NCBI RefSeq assembly: GCF_900699765.1
Contig: NZ_CAADHO010000006.1
Span: 289,770-353,769, forward strand
DNA length: 64,000 nt
Reading direction: 5' to 3'
DNA from: Desulfoluna butyratoxydans
GTDB taxonomy: Bacteria; Desulfobacterota; Desulfobacteria; Desulfobacterales; Desulfolunaceae
A program made the position numbers and the translations under genes. This document shows, one piece after another, positions 17,069 through 25,046 of this stretch (position 1 is the first letter of the stretch; each line of letters begins with the position of its first letter). The notes below the pieces were generated by a model. It did not search any database. It was given only the letters and a program-made list of their open reading frames with translations, and was not told the DNA's origin.

Positions 17069-18011
17069 TGAGGGGCTCCCTTTTCTGTAAGTCTTCTTTC
17101 CTCAGGCTCGACAGGGCGTACAGGGGGCGTGGGGTCAGGTGGAATCTTTCTTTCCAGTTAAAGTCTCCGCAGAGAAAATCCACTTCGCGCAGATGGGTTC
17201 GGCAGGCCCAGTCCATGTGATAAAGGTTGATCGCCTTGGCGATGCCTGGATAGTCGGGGTGAGTTCCTCCGGCCAGGACCACATACTGATCCTTCCAGAG
17301 GGCCGCCATGTCCACGGCTGCGATGTTGCCTTCGACACAAAGGGTCACCACACGCAGGAGGCCCTGGATTTTCAACCAGGTGGCCAGGCTTTTAAAGGCG
17401 TTGAGGAATCTCGGGTCGGAGAAGTAGGAAGAGGCTCCGAATCGTTCTCTGTTCATGGAAAACAGTGTGTCAAGATCCTCAAAACGGTCAAGGTGTAAGG
17501 TGAGGCCCCTTCGGGCAAAACCGGAGAGCTCTTTTGCCATGTTTTTGAGAGACTTGGTCGAAAATCCCCGCAAATGGTTTTCCACATGAAAACCAGAGGT
17601 CCCCGGGTAAAAAAGGTACCCTGTGTCGTCCTTATGAATCAAAGGGAGCAGGCCTGTTATGGATGGGGGCAGGAGATAGTTCAGGTTCACCTCTCCGGGT
17701 GCCGATTCCAGCATGGCCTGCCACACGGTGTGTGAGTCGGCAGTAATCCGGTTTTGTTCAAGCCATGTTTTGCCGCCCCAGGTCTCCCCGGGGAAGTAGA
17801 CATAGCGGTCCGCTTCAGGTTCGTGGCACAAGGGCAGAAATCCCAGGGTTTTGTGGCCGTCCCGAGCGTGGATGAAGCACAGCGGATGCTTGAAGTGATG
17901 GGCAAAGGCCCAGCGCACGGGCCAGAGGTCGAAAAAAGAGTCGTTGGGCGTGCAGTGCTCCCAGAGGCTCCTGCATGTACGGGGATCTGTTACGGTATCG
18001 ATGGTGATCAT
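17061..18011 (-). CDS. GNAT acyltransferase of the CelD/BioF2 (FemAB-like) type
   Basis: 316 residues resembling the Acetyltransf_6 family: a first half with WPVRWAFAHHF and GFLPLC segments, and a GNAT core in the second half (LRVVTLCVEGNIAAVDMAALWKD; YPGIAKAINLYHMDWAC; FLCGDFNWKERF). Relatives move acyl or aminoacyl groups onto amines. There is no signal peptide. It starts 57 bases after the AdoMet-decarboxylase-like gene, with GAGG upstream, and overlaps the ATP-grasp gene. Confidence 0.72.
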   Translation of the reverse strand: MITIDTVTDPRTCRSLWEHCTPNDSFFDLWPVRWAFAHHFKHPLCFIHARDGHKTLGFLPLCHEPEADRYVYFPGETWGGKTWLEQNRITADSHTVWQAMLESAPGEVNLNYLLPPSITGLLPLIHKDDTGYLFYPGTSGFHVENHLRGFSTKSLKNMAKELSGFARRGLTLHLDRFEDLDTLFSMNRERFGASSYFSDPRFLNAFKSLATWLKIQGLLRVVTLCVEGNIAAVDMAALWKDQYVVLAGGTHPDYPGIAKAINLYHMDWACRTHLREVDFLCGDFNWKERFHLTPRPLYALSSLRKEDLQKREPLSA

Positions 18012-18068
18012 GGTGCCTCGTTAAAAAGCATACGATCCCCTTCTCTGGTTCTGAAGGGGACCGAAGGA

Positions 18069-18446
18069 TCAATGTCTGTAGGTGACGTTGAGGCGGCTGC
18101 TGATGCCACCGAAAAAATGTTGGGCAAATTGCCGTACCGTTTCCGGTGGGTAAGGTTTGCAGCTGAATACATCCAGGTAGACAGTGTTCGTCAGGTTGGC
18201 GAAATGCCCTGATATCAGAGACGTTTCAATGAGCTGCGTCATGGAGAATCCGGCCACTTTTTCATCTTCACCAAAGTGGATAACCTGGGTTTTTCCAAAT
18301 CGTTTCATTTCGATGAGGTCGCATAATTCTACCACAAATCGCCGGATGGCATCCGCATCCCGGATGATCTCCGGAGTGCAGTCATAAATGTCGATGGCTG
18401 AGGCCATGCCCCAGAATGTTTCCGGGGGGTATGTGGATGTTGCCAT
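18069..18446 (-). CDS. S-adenosylmethionine-decarboxylase-like (SpeD/SpeH fold) protein
   Basis: 125 residues. The N-terminus WGMASAIDIYDC and the later block TVYLDVFSCKPY match the two beta strands of class 1B AdoMet decarboxylases. The self-cleavage region, normally E-S-H-(L)-(S/T)-x-H, here reads ETSLISGHF (E74, T75, S76, S79, H81), so the pyruvoyl-forming serine could be S76 or S79 and the context is non-canonical. C96 is in the position of the family cysteine. SpeD homologues of this kind can have substrates other than AdoMet. No spermidine synthase gene is adjacent, so a different product is likely. Confidence 0.72.
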   Translation of the reverse strand: MATSTYPPETFWGMASAIDIYDCTPEIIRDADAIRRFVVELCDLIEMKRFGKTQVIHFGEDEKVAGFSMTQLIETSLISGHFANLTNTVYLDVFSCKPYPPETVRQFAQHFFGGISSRLNVTYRH

Positions 18447-18479
18447 GGAAAACAGTATCCTTGTTGAGGTTGTTGATCG

Positions 18480-18644
18480 TCAGTGCCAGTCCGCATCGTC
18501 ATAGGAGATGTTTTTTCTGGATTCCGGGTAGGGCCGCTTTTTCATTTTTTCTCTAAAAAAGGCGTCCTCGCGTTCTTCAGCTTCCCATTGTTTTCGTTTT
18601 CTTTTTTCATCACTCTTTCTTCGGGGGGCCTTGTCATTTTTCAT
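18480..18644 (-). CDS. 54-residue highly charged protein, possible peptide substrate or carrier
   Basis: From ATG 18644 the minus strand encodes 54 residues rich in Lys, Arg and Glu (KSDEKRKRKQWEAEEREDAFF), ending in an acidic-aromatic tail (SYDDADWH). The start has AAAGAGA about eight bases upstream, and the stop is 33 bases before the SpeD-like start. It is the first gene after the sigma-54 promoter. A small charged protein leading an operon with an ATP-grasp ligase and acyltransferase could be a precursor peptide or amino-group-carrier-like scaffold. It could also be just a small partner protein. Confidence 0.55.
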   Translation of the reverse strand: MKNDKAPRRKSDEKRKRKQWEAEEREDAFFREKMKKRPYPESRKNISYDDADWH

Positions 18645-18706
18645 GATGTTGTCTCTTTGAACATGTAAAAAGTGGAATGGTTCTTTCCGGGTTTTCAGCC
18701 AGCATT

Positions 18707-18722
18707 AGCAGAATGTGTGCCA
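18707..18722 (-). promoter_or_regulatory. Sigma-54 promoter of the 18.6-14.5 kb operon
   Basis: On the minus strand TGGCACACATTCTGCT fits TGGCACG-N4-TTGCA with GG and GC at the exact 10-base separation. The predicted start lies near 18695, leaving a leader of about 50 bases before the small first gene. The adjacent divergent gene encodes a sigma-54 activator. Confidence 0.75.
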
Positions 18723-18821
18723 GGGAAAGGGTTGGGCTGATTTTTCTTTTGTTTCAGGGTGGTTGGCGCGGCGTGGCCGGGCCTGGGTTGGCTGTCTTGA
18801 GATTATATTTCGGTATATATT

Positions 18822-18844
18822 TACCTGTATTGGAAAATACGGTA
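18822..18844. promoter_or_regulatory. Candidate enhancer (activator) site
   Basis: TACCTGTATT-GGAA-AATACGGTA is a near-palindrome (one-base bulge) lying about 100 bases upstream of the sigma-54 promoter and 100 bases before the activator start. This is the expected position for binding of a dimeric enhancer-binding protein. Related half sites CGGTAAT and ATTACCG lie at 18840 and 18891. Confidence 0.4.
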
Positions 18845-18944
18845 ATGAAGTACCTTTACGGATGGCCTTACAAGGCTTTTTAGGCTTACTATTACCGATT
18901 AATTGTGGGTTGCCTGTGGTAAAGCCACGTGGGAGGGAGGCGAC

Positions 18945-20360
18945 ATGTTGATGCGGCTGGTATTGGCTGTCCAGAATCGCAAGGTTCAGCGGTATGTAAT
19001 GGCTAACCTTGAGGGGGGGGATGTTCAGGTTCGCCCTGTGGAGGGAAAACGACAGGCATGGGAGCGCGTAGTGCGAAGTTGTGGGGACATCGTTGTGATT
19101 CATCGCAGCTTGATTCCCAAGCCGGAAGAAGCGGGGATCTCGCTTCTCAACAACTTGCCGGAAAAACCCACCACCGTGATTTTGCATGAATCCGATACCC
19201 CTGAAGCGTATGCCGGTCTTGTGGCCCAGGGGGCGGATGTGGTGTTGCATGCGGACGTGGGGCTGGACAAGCTTCTGGAAGCCATTGAAGGGGTTCTTGA
19301 ATCACGACGGCAACTGAACAGGGGAGACCAGCTTGATCGGCGGGGCCGTATAAGGCCTGTGATCACTGATTTTACTTCTGCAAACCATGAGATGCGATTG
19401 TTTGTGGACGAGGTCCTTCAGGTGGCGTCAAGTGACTCTCTTTTGTTGATTCTCGGGGAGACCGGTGTGGGCAAAGAGCATCTGGCCCGGGCCATCCACG
19501 CGGAAAGCCTCCGATCTTCAGGTCCCTTTGTCTCTGTCAACACCGCGGCCTTGCCGGATAACTTGTTGGAAAGCGAGCTTTTCGGTCATGAGCAGGGTGC
19601 TTTTACCGGGGCCGTACGAGCGCGGAGGGGGGCCTTTGAACTGGCCCATGGGGGCACCATTTTTCTTGATGAGATCGGGGAAATGCCCCTGCAACTCCAG
19701 GCAAAGCTCCTTAGGGTGTTGCAGGATTTCGAGATCGTCCCCCTGGGTGGTGAGCGCCCCATCTGGGTTGATGTGCGGGTTATCGCAGCCACCAACAGAG
19801 ACCTGGAGGAGGCTGTTCGGGAGGGGCATTTTCGAAAGGATCTTTACTATCGTCTCAGCGTGGTGAGTCTCACCATTCCACCGTTGAGACGCCGTCGGGA
19901 AGATATCCCGGGCCTGGTGATCAAGTTCATGGATATTTTGAGGAAAAGGGTGGGGCGCGACATCCGGGGTGTGTCGGGTGGTGCCCTTGATGCCCTGTGT
20001 CAGTACGGCTGGCCGGGAAACGTCCGTGAGCTGATGAATGTTCTTGAGCGTGGGATGCTGTTGTGCCGTACAGGCATGATTGAACTGGAGGACCTGCCCA
20101 TGACCCTTCGCAGCGTTGTTACCTCAGGGGCCTTTTTCGGTGAGGAGGGCGCGATACCGGCGTCGTGGGAGGGGAAAACCCTGGGGGAGGTCAAGCAGGA
20201 GGTCCTTGAACAGGTGGAGCGTCTTTACCTCAGCGCGGCCCTTAAAAAAACCAGGGGACGTGTCGGGGAGGCCGCAACCCTGGCAGGTGTCCATCCACGG
20301 GGCCTCTACGGGACCATGAAGCGCCTGGGGTTAAAAAAGGAAGCCTTTAAAAAGGTGTAA
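18945..20360 (+). CDS. Sigma-54-dependent activator with degenerate receiver
   Basis: 471 residues in three parts. Residues 1-125 are a receiver-like domain without the acidic pocket and with H53 ([11 protein letters not shown]) where the phospho-aspartate belongs. The central AAA+ domain has Walker [10 protein letters not shown], the sigma-54 contact loop GAFTGA, Walker [10 protein letters not shown] and the R-finger region (FRKDLYYRL). The C-terminal Fis-type helix-turn-helix is [25 protein letters not shown]. Activation is thus unlikely to depend on phosphorylation. The start at 18945 follows GGGAGGGAGG. Its position opposite a sigma-54 promoter makes the divergent operon its probable target. 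Confidence 0.9.
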   Translation: MLMRLVLAVQNRKVQRYVMANLEGGDVQVRPVEGKRQAWERVVRSCGDIVVIHRSLIPKPEEAGISLLNNLPEKPTTVILHESDTPEAYAGLVAQGADVVLHADVGLDKLLEAIEGVLESRRQLNRGDQLDRRGRIRPVITDFTSANHEMRLFVDEVLQVASSDSLLLILGETGVGKEHLARAIHAESLRSSGPFVSVNTAALPDNLLESELFGHEQGAFTGAVRARRGAFELAHGGTIFLDEIGEMPLQLQAKLLRVLQDFEIVPLGGERPIWVDVRVIAATNRDLEEAVREGHFRKDLYYRLSVVSLTIPPLRRRREDIPGLVIKFMDILRKRVGRDIRGVSGGALDALCQYGWPGNVRELMNVLERGMLLCRTGMIELEDLPMTLRSVVTSGAFFGEEGAIPASWEGKTLGEVKQEVLEQVERLYLSAALKKTRGRVGEAATLAGVHPRGLYGTMKRLGLKKEAFKKV

Positions 20361-20450
20361 CAAGGGGCATTGAGAAAGAATGTCCTCAAGCATGACGCAC
20401 ATGAAGGAAGAGAGAAACGGTTGGGTACACAAAGAGAGCTCAGGCAAGAC

Positions 20451-21383
20451 ATGGTAACAGATACACAGACCCATTCCGGGCATGAACAGCCGGAGGAGAG
20501 CGATTTTTTTGCTCCGCCCCCGGAGCATATCGGCGAGATCCTTTCGGCCCACACCTCTCTTAAGAGGGGGGATACGCCACAAGGGTGGGGCAGACGCCTG
20601 GCCACTGCCCTCGTCAGCACAGGGGTGGGGGCGCTTTTGGGGTACGGCCTTGCACGGGGGCTTGACCTGCCTCCTTGGGAGGGCCCTTTTTTTCTGTGGG
20701 TCACGGCGGGGCTTATCCTCGGTTTTTTGCTTGGCATGGACCACGGGGTGTTCCGGGGAACCTGCACCTATGTGGGAAGTCAGGGGCTTGCGGAATATAC
20801 CCTGAAAGGAAGCCGGTGTGCTGTCCCCAAGGAAAAAAAGTTGCGCTTTGACGAGGTGTGCTCCCTCCATGTAGACAAGACGGAGAACTACGGCGGGCTT
20901 ATCTACCGGGACACCTCCTTTGACTTTGCGTGGAAGGACAGAACAGGCGCCATCCGCTATCGGATTGCAGGGGCGTACACCAAGAAAGGCGGGAGCCCCG
21001 ACGACCCCGGTCACCTTTACTACTACGGCATGGCAGCCGAAGATGCCTGGAACTCCTATGAGCTGGACAGGATGCTGCTGGTCCTTGAAAACGGTGGGAA
21101 CATTCCTTTTCAGGTCAAGGACCTGACCATCGAACTCGGCCTCGGCCATCTGAATATCTATGAGGGGCAGAGGCGATTGAAGCTGGATGTCGCCCATATC
21201 AGCTCTATCAGCCTGAGCCGGGGGATCATCACCGTTCACAGCAGCAAGCCCCAAGCCAGGGGATGGTTCTCTTCGTCAGGTAAGGACGGCTCCTTGTCCT
21301 TTGATTACGACGACATGCCCAACGCGACCCTGTTTTTCTGGCTGGTGAAAACCCTTGCAGAAGGTGGCTCTGACAGCGGTTAA
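20451..21383 (+). CDS. Unrecognised two-span membrane protein
   Basis: About 310 residues from ATG 20451 (a TTG at 20370 would add 27). A Pro/Glu-rich N-terminus is followed by two hydrophobic segments (LATALVSTGVGALLGYGLA and FFLWVTAGLILGFLLGM), then a long soluble region with beta-rich, PH-like character (CTYVGSQGLAEYTLKGSR; KKLRFDEVCSLHV; LNIYEGQRRLKLDVAHISSISL). It begins about 90 bases after the activator gene on the same strand and may be co-transcribed. Function unknown. Confidence 0.7.
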   Translation: MVTDTQTHSGHEQPEESDFFAPPPEHIGEILSAHTSLKRGDTPQGWGRRLATALVSTGVGALLGYGLARGLDLPPWEGPFFLWVTAGLILGFLLGMDHGVFRGTCTYVGSQGLAEYTLKGSRCAVPKEKKLRFDEVCSLHVDKTENYGGLIYRDTSFDFAWKDRTGAIRYRIAGAYTKKGGSPDDPGHLYYYGMAAEDAWNSYELDRMLLVLENGGNIPFQVKDLTIELGLGHLNIYEGQRRLKLDVAHISSISLSRGIITVHSSKPQARGWFSSSGKDGSLSFDYDDMPNATLFFWLVKTLAEGGSDSG

Positions 21384-21410
21384 CCGTTTGTCTGAGGACA
21401 TTATTCAGCT

Positions 21411-21450
21411 CAAAAAAAACTCCGACGGCCCTGTCGGGGCCAAACGTTTG
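21411..21450 (-). repeat. Degenerate dispersed repeat family A
   Basis: CTCCGACGGCCCTGTCGGGGC then CAAACGTTTG is a diverged copy of the double-hairpin repeat, just after the membrane-protein gene. Confidence 0.5.
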
Positions 21451-21550
21451 GGCTGCCTTGGCCAAGGGCTACGGCGCGACAGAAACGTTTTTGCGGAGCT
21501 TTTTTCAAAAAGCGACCCGCCGGAGGCATCGCTGAACAGTGACGGCGTTC

Positions 21551-22543
21551 TTACTTTTGTTGCCAGATATAAAACGGCTCCCTGAAGGCAATCCAGTCCT
21601 GGGGGCCGTGTTGTTTGATGGTTCGGATATTTTTTTTGGGCATCTCTCCGCACCTGGGTTCCAGCAGGTCAAATTTGTCGCAGGCGTCCACCTCGTCACA
21701 CTCCCAGCACCCTTCGTATTTCCTTGAGAGACAGCACTCCATGATTTTACAGGGTGTCCCCGAGCACCCGCCTCCCACCCGACAGGGCTTTTTGCACCCG
21801 GATTCCGCCAGGGCGTCTAAGACCTCCGAGAACTCGTTGTAATGAGAAAAACTGGCCCCGAAGGGCGAGTCCACGGCCGCGTATTTGTGGAAGGCCACCT
21901 TTTCGAGTTCTTCTTTCAGGTGCTGCGCATGGGCTTCGAACCGGTTGTGGTAGCGGATGCAGTCCGGGCAATAGATGCCGCAATAGGCCGTTTCTGCGAG
22001 CCCGCCGGTGAGCCAGTGGATGTAGCTGGCGTAGGCGGCTTCATGAAAGTTGAGGGAGGCAGGGTTCATGAATCCGTGGAGATATTGAGAGCGGTGCACC
22101 CGGACGTTTTTTTTGCTGGAAAGGGCTTCGGCAAGCTCGGCCACCGAAAAGCTGGGCTCTTCTCTGGCAAAGACGAGGTCCGTGGGCACCACCGGGTTAA
22201 TGGCGCGCCAATTCCTGATTTGCGATCCGTAGAAGCAGACCACACGACGGACTTTGTCTGGGGAAACCGTTTCAGAGAGGCGCCAGGCGGCCGAGGCCCC
22301 CGCGCTGAACCCGATGAGGGTCACAGGGCCGGGTGATTCATCGATCTTTTTTGAGAGGATCTCACAATAACGATCCAGGCCGATATTCTCGGTGAAGTAC
22401 TGGTAGGCGGCGGATTCTTCTTTGAATTCCATGAAAAGGCCGCAGTAGGGATCAACAATTTCAAAGGTGCCGGGGAGCTCGTTGCCGAGCTCCGTTACGT
22501 CCGGTGTTTTTCCAAAAATATCCGACACAAGGATGTTTCTCAT
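21551..22543 (-). CDS. Fusion of a dienelactone-hydrolase-like domain and a DUF3795 cysteine domain
   Basis: 330 residues. Residues 1-190 look like an alpha/beta hydrolase of the dienelactone hydrolase type, with the nucleophile elbow GFSAGASA and a late histidine (YLHGFM). From about residue 195 a DUF3795-like cysteine-rich domain follows (YCGIYCPDCIRYHNRFEAHA, then CKKPCRVGGGCSGTPCKIMECC and CWECDEVDACDKFDLLEPRCG). The start overlaps the stop of the methyltransferase gene (ATGA). The fusion suggests a hydrolase linked to a metal- or redox-sensing module; the substrate is unknown. Confidence 0.8.
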   Translation of the reverse strand: MRNILVSDIFGKTPDVTELGNELPGTFEIVDPYCGLFMEFKEESAAYQYFTENIGLDRYCEILSKKIDESPGPVTLIGFSAGASAAWRLSETVSPDKVRRVVCFYGSQIRNWRAINPVVPTDLVFAREEPSFSVAELAEALSSKKNVRVHRSQYLHGFMNPASLNFHEAAYASYIHWLTGGLAETAYCGIYCPDCIRYHNRFEAHAQHLKEELEKVAFHKYAAVDSPFGASFSHYNEFSEVLDALAESGCKKPCRVGGGCSGTPCKIMECCLSRKYEGCWECDEVDACDKFDLLEPRCGEMPKKNIRTIKQHGPQDWIAFREPFYIWQQK

Positions 22544-23226
22544 AACGTCGCGGTTTCCTTTGCTGGGGTGGTCTCCCGCCGTTCCGGTTTTTTTGCGATG
22601 ACCTGGAAGATGGTGGCCTTGTTCCCGTTCATGGTGGCAACCTCAATGGTTTGTTCCTCAAGGAGCTCAAAGGAGGAGAGGAGTTCATGGATCCAGGGCA
22701 TGGCATGGTGCCGGACCACGGCGCCCTCGGGAAGCCCGAAGACGCCGTACTGTCCGTAGTCGGCTTCGTACTGCCGGTATCTGGCGGTATTTCTTTCGTC
22801 GTTTTGCAGTGGGTAATCGCTGAGGTAGAGGACGCCTCCGGGGCGAAGGACCCGGAAGATTTCTGCCATCACCTGTTTCTGGCCTGCGTCTGTGGGGATG
22901 CAGGTCAGGACCGCCATAAGGGTGCACGCGGAAAACGAGTGCTCGGGGAAGGGCAGGGTTTCGGCGTCGCTATGCCGCAGGTCAAGGGCCGGGTTTGCAG
23001 CAAGGCCCCGCTTGATCATGGCACGGGAGATGTCCACCCCGGTGACGTTGCGATATCCGTTTTCCGCCAGCTCGGCGCAGGTTCGTCCGTAGCCGCAGCC
23101 GTAGTCGAGGATTTTTTCATCCGGGCGCACCCAGGTTCGGAGTGTGTCGATATCGACGGGGTGGGAAAAGGTTTTTTTTGAGGCAACGCTGTCCCAGTAG
23201 GTTGTCTGAACGTCAAGTGGGTTCAT
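22540..23226 (-). CDS. Class I SAM-dependent methyltransferase
   Basis: 228 residues with the Methyltransf_11 pattern: motif I ILDYGCGYGRTCAELAENGY, motif II acid in VTGVDISRAMI, DAETLPFPEHSFSA and the VLRPGGVLYLSDY post motif. The substrate is unknown. It is the first gene of a two-gene minus-strand operon with the hydrolase-DUF3795 fusion, sharing ATGA. Confidence 0.88.
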   Translation of the reverse strand: MNPLDVQTTYWDSVASKKTFSHPVDIDTLRTWVRPDEKILDYGCGYGRTCAELAENGYRNVTGVDISRAMIKRGLAANPALDLRHSDAETLPFPEHSFSACTLMAVLTCIPTDAGQKQVMAEIFRVLRPGGVLYLSDYPLQNDERNTARYRQYEADYGQYGVFGLPEGAVVRHHAMPWIHELLSSFELLEEQTIEVATMNGNKATIFQVIAKKPERRETTPAKETATL

Positions 23227-23381
23227 GGCTTTTTTCCTTACGCATGGGATGGGTCATAGCAAACCTTTGTCATTCAGGTTTCTGTGGGATAGGACTATAA
23301 TATTTATGGCCCATGGAGAATTATTGGGTTTGTCCCGGCGTCTTTCATCCAGAGAGATTAAGACTAAGACAAGGAGGTACC

Positions 23382-23831
23382 GTGAGTCCCACCGACCACT
23401 ATCGTTCCCTGGAGCGTATGTATGCCGCCGCCCCGTTGAACAAGGCATTTTATCACCCGACCATGACCGTGGAAGAGGGCAGGGCAACCATTGAGATGGT
23501 GCTTGCCGAGCATCACCATCACTCAGGCGGTGCCGCCCATGGCTCTGTTTACTTCAAGATGCTGGACGACGCCGCATTTTTCGCGGCCAACTCCCTTGAG
23601 CACGAAACCTTTGTCCTGACGAGCTCCTTTACCACCTATCTGCTGAGGCCCGTTGTGCAGGGTACTTTACGCTCCGAAGGCCGTGTGGTCAATATCGGGA
23701 AGACTCAGTTTGTTGCAGAATCTGTCCTTTATGATGAAAAGGGGCGGGAAGTGGGCAGGGGAAACGGGGTGTTTGTCAAGGGCAGGACGCCCCTTGCGGA
23801 GGCCACCGGGTATGCTCCGCCGATCCCATGA
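23382..23831 (+). CDS. PaaI-type hotdog thioesterase
   Basis: 149 residues from GTG 23382, chosen because AAGGAGG lies six bases upstream. The hotdog signature is HSGGAAHGSVYFKMLDDAAFFAANS, followed by strands TSSFTTYLLRPVVQGTLRSEGRVVNIGKTQFVAE. Members hydrolyse acyl-CoA or aromatic CoA thioesters in the cytoplasm. It stands alone, divergent from the methyltransferase. Confidence 0.85.
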   Translation: MSPTDHYRSLERMYAAAPLNKAFYHPTMTVEEGRATIEMVLAEHHHHSGGAAHGSVYFKMLDDAAFFAANSLEHETFVLTSSFTTYLLRPVVQGTLRSEGRVVNIGKTQFVAESVLYDEKGREVGRGNGVFVKGRTPLAEATGYAPPIP

Positions 23832-23853
23832 GGCTGGAAGTTTTACTCAGGAT

Positions 23854-23904
23854 CTGTTTGTTGAACTTTTTAAACGTTTAGCCCCCGGCAGGGCCGCCGG
23901 AGGC
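23854..23904 (+). repeat. Dispersed repeat family A, copy 2
   Basis: CTGTTTGTTGAACTTTTTAA then CGTTTAGCCCCCGGCAGGGC and CGCCGGAGGC. It has the same two-hairpin arrangement as at 52131 and 55277. It begins 23 bases after the thioesterase stop. Confidence 0.7.
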
Positions 23905-23951
23905 ATGCCTTGGAGATCCACCGACATGTCAGGGATGGGCAATGTGAGCCA

Positions 23952-24578
23952 TCAGAGGTAATCCAGGGAAACCCCCTTGAGACGAGCCGCCAGTGTCGAG
24001 CCCACCATGGCAAGGCATTCCATGTCCAGGTAGGCGGACGCATCTTGTTGAAACAGCAGGGTGGCCTGGGCCGGGAAGTCCTCGTCGGCATCGTTGAAGA
24101 GGAGGACCACCGGGATCCGGGGCAGGGCCTGGAAGCGAAAGGCAAGTTCGCATGAGACATCCGTGGCAAAGGGCTGGCCGCCGAAGGCACGGCATTGCTT
24201 CTCCAATGCCTCAACGGCTCCTTCGAAATGGGTGGCGATGGGTTGCGACGCTGTGTTCCTGAATCCTCCCACATAGGGTGCGGCATCTTTGAAGTCCTTG
24301 TATGTTACCAAGGAGTCATCCTGGGGGGCATTTTCGGGGCACAGAAGCAGGTATTTGGAGAGAAGGACCCATGTGATGTGATTGGCCTCCTGGCCCGCTT
24401 CATCGGATATGGCATGGGGGGTGATGGTGTGCGTCCGGCCGAAAAACGGGATGTGCCATGTGTTATCGTCGGCGGTGATGCCCAGCGTTTCGGCGATGTC
24501 CGGGGCCCCTTCAAGGGCCTCTACCTGACGGAGATAATCCTTTTTGATCTGGTCAAATACGGGAGCCTTTTCAGCCAT
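23952..24578 (-). CDS. DUF3786 protein
   Basis: 208 residues matching the DUF3786 pattern: an N-terminal helix, GITADDNTWHIPFFGRTHTITP, ITWVLLSKYLL, a GGFRN segment and the C-terminal PRIPVVLLFNDADEDFPAQATLLFQQDASAYLDMECLAMVG. The family is common in anaerobes and often lies near corrinoid or acetogenesis genes, but its function is unknown. The start has GGAGG eight bases upstream. Confidence 0.85.
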   Translation of the reverse strand: MAEKAPVFDQIKKDYLRQVEALEGAPDIAETLGITADDNTWHIPFFGRTHTITPHAISDEAGQEANHITWVLLSKYLLLCPENAPQDDSLVTYKDFKDAAPYVGGFRNTASQPIATHFEGAVEALEKQCRAFGGQPFATDVSCELAFRFQALPRIPVVLLFNDADEDFPAQATLLFQQDASAYLDMECLAMVGSTLAARLKGVSLDYL

Positions 24579-24810
24579 GGTAATGCCTCCGATTGCTCTG
24601 TAAAAGGTGTCTTAAAGCCATGATTGTCGGTGTGCTTCTGCCATGGGGCGCGTCTTCCTTAAGGTGAGGATGTCTTGCTTAATTACGAATAGTTATCACA
24701 AGGCCCTGGTGGGGGCAAGGCATGTGGGGCAGGGGGCGGAGATATCTTTTCTTTTTTTGACTTCATGTTTGATTCAATATCTTTTGTTGTGTAGTGTAGA
24801 TATTTAATTC

Positions 24811-24947
24811 AGGGCCATGCCAAGAACAAATTACACATGATGAGATCACTCCATAAGTCCTCAGCATGCTTTTTTGATCGTTGCTTCGAGATGTAACGAA
24901 TATGAGGCGGAATATCGTTATGTATTGATATTTTGGGGCATAGCCCT
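24811..24947 (-). repeat. 137-bp MITE-like element, copy 2 (inverted)
   Basis: Plus-strand ends AGGGCCATGCC and GGCATAGCCCT form an 11-bp terminal inverted repeat. The interior matches the copies at 8184 and 58631 in the opposite orientation (CTCAGCATGCTTTTTTGATC; ATCGTTATGTAT). Confidence 0.78.
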
Positions 24948-25046
24948 TGTGGTGGGCTCAGATAATTAATGGGGCGCGCCCGGAGGGAGAAAAAAGTCGA
25001 GCAGAAAACGGTGAAAGATATTTTTGAAAAGGACGACGAGGTCTCC

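Noticed and set aside
18483-18668. 61-codon plus-strand frame rich in Phe and Ser
   Set aside because: It is antisense to the 54-residue charged protein, and the hydrophobic run is the complement of Lys/Glu-rich codons.
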